From Mesorhizobium sp. ZC-5 (GTDB taxonomy: Bacteria > Pseudomonadota > Alphaproteobacteria > Rhizobiales > Rhizobiaceae): 64,000 nt of DNA. Location of the stretch: positions 62,001 to 126,000 of the forward strand of contig NZ_JAOWPT010000010.1 of NCBI RefSeq assembly GCF_025753855.1, in the 5' to 3' direction. Position 1 is the first letter of the stretch. Every line of letters starts with the position of its first letter. Position numbers and translations under genes: made by a program. Below are positions 59,754 to 64,000 of this stretch, in pieces. Below the pieces are notes generated by a model, which was not told the origin of the DNA, made no database searches, and was given only the letters and a program-made list of their open reading frames with translations.

Positions 59754-60278
59754 ATGGTGGTGGACCCCAGACTGCGCGGCATCGGCCGCTGGCTCTATGC
59801 CCGGGCTGAGAACGTGCTGGCCGCGATGCTTGCCGTCATGTTCTTCGCCTTCCTGCTCCAGATATTCTTTCGCTACGTGATGAACTGGCCGACCGGCTGG
59901 ACCAACGAGCTGAGCGCCATCCTCTGGATCTGGATCGTATTGTGGGGCGCCGCCTTCGTGACCACCGAACAGGAGGAGATGCGCTTCGATCTCATCTACG
60001 CTTCTGTAGGCCCGCGGATCCGTGGCGTCATGTTTCTCATTTTCGCCGTCTCGCTGATCGGCCTCTACGCCATCTCATTGCCGGCCGTGGTTGACTACGT
60101 GACCTTCATGAAAGTCGAGAAGAGCGCCTATCTGAAGATCCGGTTCGACTGGCTCTTTTCCATCTACATCGTCTTCGTGGTCGCCGTCATCGTGCGATAC
60201 ATATGGCTTTCCTGGCAGGTGCTGCGCGGCTCGGCGCCCGAAGAGTTTGACCCGACCAAAGCAGGATCGGGCGTATGA
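59754..60278 (+). CDS. dctQ: TRAP transporter small membrane subunit (DctQ)
   Basis: The 174-residue protein has four spans, the DctQ pattern FFAFLLQIFFRYVMNWPTGWTNELS near residues 30-55 and WGAAFVTTEQEEMRFD. It begins 63 bases after the hairpin at ATG 59754 (GGAGGA upstream) and its stop overlaps dctM. It links the binding protein to the large subunit. Confidence 0.9.
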   Translation: MVVDPRLRGIGRWLYARAENVLAAMLAVMFFAFLLQIFFRYVMNWPTGWTNELSAILWIWIVLWGAAFVTTEQEEMRFDLIYASVGPRIRGVMFLIFAVSLIGLYAISLPAVVDYVTFMKVEKSAYLKIRFDWLFSIYIVFVVAVIVRYIWLSWQVLRGSAPEEFDPTKAGSGV

Positions 60279-61576
60279 ATTTCGCCAGCCCTTTTTCGAT
60301 CTCGATCGTAGCCATTACGGCGCTGGCGTTGCTCGGCCTGCCGGTCGGCCATGCAATGATCGCCGGCTCGATCCTCTACCTGCTCCTGGCCGGGCTCGAT
60401 ATGGGAACGGTCGCCGAGCAGTTCCTCAACGGTATGTATTCCAACTACATCATCCTCGCCGTGCCGCTTTTCATCCTCGCGGCGGAACTGATGAACATCG
60501 GTTCGATGACGGAACGGCTGATGACTTTTTGCAACGCCATTGTCGGCCGGTTCAGGGGCGGGCTCGCCCAGGTCAACGTTCTTCAGTCAATCATCTTCGC
60601 CGGCATGAGCGGCTCGGCCATTGCCGACGCCGCCGGTTCCGGCAAGATCATGCAGAATATGATGACAGCCGACGGCAAGTATCCGGCGAGCTATGCGGCG
60701 GCGCTGACGGCGGCCACCGCTGTCATCGGGCCGATCATTCCTCCGTCGATCCCGATGATCATCTATGCACTCGTCTCGGACGCCTCGATCGGTTACCTCT
60801 TCCTCGGCGGCGTCATACCGGGCCTGCTGATGGCTGGATTCCAGATGATCCTGGTCGCGGTGCATGCGCGAACCAGGAATTTCCCCGTCGAGCCGCCGAC
60901 GCCCCTGCGCGAGCTTCCAGGCATAACCTGGCGCGCGTTGCCTGCCCTGATGATGCCGGTCGTGCTCTTGGGCGGCATCTATTCGGGCGTCACAACGCCG
61001 ACCGAAGCCGCCGCAGTGGCGGCCGCTTATGCGTTGTTCATTTCGGTCGTGCTCTATCGCAGCGTCAGCTTCGCCGACTTCTACAGGTCGATCCTCGCGA
61101 GCGCACGGACGACCGCCTCTATCGGCATGCTGATCGCCGGAGCGCTGGTGTTCAACTATGTCGTGACGGTCGAGAACATTCCGCATTCCCTCAGCGTGCT
61201 GCTGACAAGCTGGGAGCTTTCCCCGACCGGTTTCCTGGTTCTCGTCAACGTCATCCTGCTCCTGCTCGGCTGCGTGCTGGAGGGGACGACGATCATCCTC
61301 GTCATCCTGCCGGTGTTTATCCCTACCGCTAACGCGCTCGGGATCGACCTCGTGCATTTCGGCGTGATGTGCGTCGTCAACATCATGCTGGGATTGGTCA
61401 CGCCGCCCTACGGCCTGCTGCTCTTCATCATGACCCGCATCGCCAACGTGCCGCTGTGGGACATCGTGCGCGACGTGCTGCCATTCCTCTACACGATGAT
61501 CCTGTCGCTCATCGTCATCACCTTCTTCCCCGACACCGTGCTGTGGCTGCCCCGCTTGTTCGGCTATCAGGGCTGA
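60275..61576 (+). CDS. dctM: TRAP transporter large membrane subunit (DctM)
   Basis: The 433-residue protein has about twelve spans and conserved DctM sequences IIFAGMSGSAIADAAGSG, GPIIPPSIPMIIYAL and VNIMLGLVTPPYGLLLFIM. It couples solute uptake to the sodium or proton gradient. Its ATG overlaps the dctQ stop. The aroQ gene follows after 14 bases. Confidence 0.93.
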   Translation: MNFASPFSISIVAITALALLGLPVGHAMIAGSILYLLLAGLDMGTVAEQFLNGMYSNYIILAVPLFILAAELMNIGSMTERLMTFCNAIVGRFRGGLAQVNVLQSIIFAGMSGSAIADAAGSGKIMQNMMTADGKYPASYAAALTAATAVIGPIIPPSIPMIIYALVSDASIGYLFLGGVIPGLLMAGFQMILVAVHARTRNFPVEPPTPLRELPGITWRALPALMMPVVLLGGIYSGVTTPTEAAAVAAAYALFISVVLYRSVSFADFYRSILASARTTASIGMLIAGALVFNYVVTVENIPHSLSVLLTSWELSPTGFLVLVNVILLLLGCVLEGTTIILVILPVFIPTANALGIDLVHFGVMCVVNIMLGLVTPPYGLLLFIMTRIANVPLWDIVRDVLPFLYTMILSLIVITFFPDTVLWLPRLFGYQG

Positions 61577-61590
61577 TCAGGAGAATTCCG

Positions 61591-62034
61591 ATGAAACCGC
61601 TTTTCATCATCAACGGTCCAAACCTGAACAGGCTGGGCAAGCGGGAGCCCGAAATCTACGGCACGACGACGCTGGCTGAGATCGAAACGATGTGCCGGGA
61701 GGCCGCTGGAAAGCGGCCAATCCGTTTTCACCAGTCCAACGCCGAGCACCAGATCGTCGACTGGATCCACGAAGCGATCGACGAAGGTGCAGGCATCCTG
61801 ATCAATCCCGCCGGCCTGAGCTTCCGGTCGATCCCCGTCCTCGACGCGCTAAAGATGTTTCCGGGGCCGATCATCGAGTTCCACATTTCCAACATCCATC
61901 GGCGCGAGGAAATCTATCATCGTTCGCTCGTCTCGACCGTCGCGACGGCCGTGCTGGCGGGTCTTGGCCCGCGAGGCTATGCACACGCCGTGCGTGCGCT
62001 GTGCGAGATGACTGACGAGGCTGATCGGCGGTGA
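61591..62034 (+). CDS. aroQ: Divergent type II 3-dehydroquinate dehydratase
   Basis: This enzyme dehydrates 3-dehydroquinate to 3-dehydroshikimate. The 147-residue protein has the type II opening FIINGPNLNRLGKREPEIYG (Arg18, Tyr23 as the catalytic pair), NPAGLSFRS for the NXGXLTHTS region (Asn72) and IEFHISNIHRREE (His98). The position that holds His81 in the Mycobacterium enzyme is Phe78 here, so the substrate pocket differs from biosynthetic AroQ. It sits between TRAP and QuiC genes, so a catabolic role is likely. Its stop overlaps the next GTG start. Confidence 0.85.
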   Translation: MKPLFIINGPNLNRLGKREPEIYGTTTLAEIETMCREAAGKRPIRFHQSNAEHQIVDWIHEAIDEGAGILINPAGLSFRSIPVLDALKMFPGPIIEFHISNIHRREEIYHRSLVSTVATAVLAGLGPRGYAHAVRALCEMTDEADRR

Positions 62035-63923
62035 AAACCTCGATCGCCACCGTCTCGATCAGCGGCGATCTACGCGAGAAGCTTGGCGCAATAGCGGCTG
62101 CCGGCTTCGACGGGGTGGAAATCTTCGAGAACGACTTTCTCGCCTTCGATGGTACGCCGGCAGAGGTCGGCCGCATGGTGCGCGACCATGGTCTCGAGAT
62201 AACGCTGTTCCAACCATTCCGTGATTTCGAAGGGCTACCTGAACCGCAGAGGTCGCGCGCCTTCGAACGTGCCGAGCGCAAGTTTGATGTGATGCAGGAG
62301 CTCGGCACCGATCTCATGCTGATCTGCTCCAACGTCTCGCCCTTGGCTTTGGGCGGCATTGATCGCGCCGCCGCCGATCTCCGCCAACTCGGCGAAAATG
62401 CTGGCCGGCGCGGTATCCGTGTCGGCTACGAGGCCCTCGCCTGGGGCCGCCATGTGAGCGACCATCGGGATGCCTGGGAGGTCGTTCGCCGCGCCGACCA
62501 TCCCAACATCGGTCTGATATTGGATTCCTTCCATACGCTGGCACGCGGGATCGACGTCGAGACGATCCGCACGATACCGGGCGACCGCATCTTCATCGTA
62601 CAGCTCGCCGACGCCCCCCGTATTGACATGGACCTGCTCTACTTGAGCCGACATTTCCGCAACATGCCCGGTGAGGGCGATCTGCCGATCACCGACTTCA
62701 TGCGGGCGGTGGCCGCGACTGGCTATGATGGACCGCTGTCGCTCGAAATATTCAACGACCAGTTCCGTGGCGGGTCCCCAAGATCCATCGCCGTCGATGG
62801 CCGGCGATCGCTGGTCAACCTGATGGATCAGGTGCGTCGCGCCGAACCCGCTCTGGCGATCGAAGTCGCCGAAATGCCGGACCGTAGCGCAGTGTCGGGC
62901 GTCGAGTTCGTCGAATTCGCTGCGAACGAACATGAAGCCCAGGAACTGGCAACCCTTCTCTCGGCAATGGGATTTTCGCTTGCCGCGCGCCACAAGCACC
63001 GTGACGTGACCGTCTGGCGGCAAGGTACCCATCGCGGCATCAACATTGTCATCAACACCGGACATGACGGATTCGCCCATTCGTCCTACGTGGTGCACGG
63101 GACCAATGCCTACGCTCTGGGGCTCAAGGTCGTCGATGCAGCCGAAACGGTCGCGCGGGCGCGGGCGCTGGGAGCCGAAACCTTTGCCGAGCCACGCGGA
63201 TCGGGTGAACTCGTCATTCCAGCCATCCGCGGGGTTGGCGGCGGAGTGATCTATTTCATCGACGATGCACTCGCGACAGTGTGGGACGTCGAGTTCGATC
63301 CGGCGACACCAGCCGGCCTGAGCGATGCGGGCCTGAGCGTGATCGACCATATCGCGCAGACGATGAATTACGAAGAGATGCTGACCTGGCTTCTCTTCTA
63401 CACCTCCATCTTCAAGACGCGGAAATCGCGGATGTTCGACGTCGTCGACCCGGAAGGACTGGTCCGTAGCCAGGTCGTGGAAGGGGAACATGGTGGCCTG
63501 AGGATCACGCTCAACGGCGCCGAAAGCCGCAAGACGCTGGCCGGACATTTCATCGCCGAAAGCTTCGGTTCCAGCATTCAGCATATCGCCTTCGCCTGCG
63601 CCGATATCTTCGCCACCGCGGCTAAACTCAAACATCTTGGCTTCCAGGCGCTGGAGATCTCGCCGAACTACTATGACGATGTCGAGGCGCGTCTCGGCCT
63701 CGATCCGCAGCTGACGGACCGGTTGCGCGCCGAAAGCATTCTTTACGACCGCGACGAGGCCGGCGAGTATTTCCAGCTCTACAGTCAAACCTACGGCGAG
63801 GGTTTCTTCTTCGAGATCGTCGAACGCCGCAACGGCTACAAGGGTTATGGCGCCGCCAACGCAGCGTTCCGCATCGCTGCCCAGAGGCGGTCGATCAGGC
63901 CAAAGGGCATGCCTCGATCATGA
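62031..63923 (+). CDS. quiC: 3-dehydroshikimate dehydratase QuiC1-type, fused to an HPPD-like domain
   Basis: This 630-residue protein converts 3-dehydroshikimate to protocatechuate. Residues about 1-275 are a TIM-barrel sugar-isomerase-like domain with metal ligand blocks VGYEALAWG, IGLILDSFH, VQLADAP and LSLEIFND. About 285-620 is a vicinal-oxygen-chelate half like 4-hydroxyphenylpyruvate dioxygenase (GVEFVEFAANEHEAQEL, SIQHIAFACADIF, GEGFFFEIVER). The same fusion is known in Pseudomonas QuiC1. GTG 62031 overlaps the aroQ stop. It is the last step encoded here and feeds the beta-ketoadipate pathway. Confidence 0.92.
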   Translation: MKTSIATVSISGDLREKLGAIAAAGFDGVEIFENDFLAFDGTPAEVGRMVRDHGLEITLFQPFRDFEGLPEPQRSRAFERAERKFDVMQELGTDLMLICSNVSPLALGGIDRAAADLRQLGENAGRRGIRVGYEALAWGRHVSDHRDAWEVVRRADHPNIGLILDSFHTLARGIDVETIRTIPGDRIFIVQLADAPRIDMDLLYLSRHFRNMPGEGDLPITDFMRAVAATGYDGPLSLEIFNDQFRGGSPRSIAVDGRRSLVNLMDQVRRAEPALAIEVAEMPDRSAVSGVEFVEFAANEHEAQELATLLSAMGFSLAARHKHRDVTVWRQGTHRGINIVINTGHDGFAHSSYVVHGTNAYALGLKVVDAAETVARARALGAETFAEPRGSGELVIPAIRGVGGGVIYFIDDALATVWDVEFDPATPAGLSDAGLSVIDHIAQTMNYEEMLTWLLFYTSIFKTRKSRMFDVVDPEGLVRSQVVEGEHGGLRITLNGAESRKTLAGHFIAESFGSSIQHIAFACADIFATAAKLKHLGFQALEISPNYYDDVEARLGLDPQLTDRLRAESILYDRDEAGEYFQLYSQTYGEGFFFEIVERRNGYKGYGAANAAFRIAAQRRSIRPKGMPRS

Positions 63924-64000
63924 AATGATCGGCTGCGTAAAAGGCGGCAACGGGACGGCCATTGCGCAAAACATGACCGGTGGCGTGCCTTCCATAGTCC
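63895..64000 (-). CDS. Possible gene fragment at the right edge, unknown
   Basis: A minus-strand frame enters from the right edge and ends at TGA 63895-63897, reading DYGRHATGHVLRNGRPV and then AAFYAADHFMIEACPLA in the last 34 codons. It overlaps the 3' end of quiC by 29 bases, convergently. I recognise no family; the strand-like GHVLRNGRPVAAFYA could be a beta hairpin. The start is outside the window. Confidence 0.35.
   Translation of the reverse strand, partial: DYGRHATGHVLRNGRPVAAFYAADHFMIEACPLA

Noticed and set aside
62235-63788. Minus-strand open frame of 517 codons opposite quiC
   Set aside because: Antisense shadow; quiC has two clear domains in the plus frame.
1-64000. Mobile elements, CRISPR arrays, tRNA or rRNA genes
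   Set aside because: No transposase, integrase, regular short repeat array or tRNA-like cloverleaf was noticed; base composition is even apart from the exoX-exoY gap.

Overview
The window reads as chromosomal DNA of a high-GC alphaproteobacterium of the order Hyphomicrobiales, most likely Mesorhizobium or a close relative. This is inferred from the Sinorhizobium-type exo gene order, the aerobic cob pathway with CobN and CbtAB, a LigD/Ku pair, and Rrf2 and TRAP systems typical of the group. No rRNA, tRNA, CRISPR array, insertion sequence or prophage was seen. Genes are densely packed, often with ATGA stop/start overlaps.

Layout. 1-9335: cobalamin block (cobN partial, cobW, a DUF1636 gene, cbtB-cbtA, cobU, cobO, cobD, cobC). 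Two back-to-back cobalamin riboswitches fire outward between the DUF1636 gene and cbtB. 9347-10448: a tyrosine-phosphatase-like gene and a membrane protein. 10654-14471: sulfate ABC importer (sbp-cysT-cysW-cysA), followed by an Rrf2 regulator with four clustered cysteines and a FAD/NAD(P) protein (14935-16798). 16838-20233: a luciferase-like monooxygenase, a 47-residue membrane peptide, an EamA exporter and a divergent LysR regulator with a strong palindrome between them.

20356-26708 is the most unusual region. A LuxR-type regulator stands divergent from a SARP/BTAD-like regulator, which is followed by a 136-residue unknown protein, a YcaO enzyme, a TfuA partner and a pentein-fold guanidine-modifying enzyme. 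The last three are translationally coupled. This looks like a ribosomal-peptide (RiPP) or thioamidation locus with an unexpected arginine-modifying partner.

26861-28589: a DUF2189 membrane protein and a PPP phosphatase. 28620-47476: an exopolysaccharide cluster in succinoglycan-like order (exoP, exoN/galU, exoO, exoM, exoA, exoL, exoK, a small coiled-coil gene, exoB, exoW, exoV, exoU, exoX, exoY, exoF, exoQ, exoZ). The exoH, exoI and exoT genes found in Sinorhizobium are absent from the middle. 47484-53366: a non-homologous end-joining operon, ligD-ku-(BRCT/TPR gene)-(hydrolase)-xthA, all on the minus strand. 53535-56853: a TPP riboswitch followed by ykoF-thiX-thiZ-thiY for thiamin-precursor salvage. 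56886-63923: a quinate/shikimate catabolic operon with a divergent TetR regulator, tandem operator-like repeats, an NAD(P)-dependent quinate/shikimate dehydrogenase, a TRAP importer, a divergent AroQ and a two-domain 3-dehydroshikimate dehydratase leading to protocatechuate. A gene fragment on the minus strand runs off the right edge.
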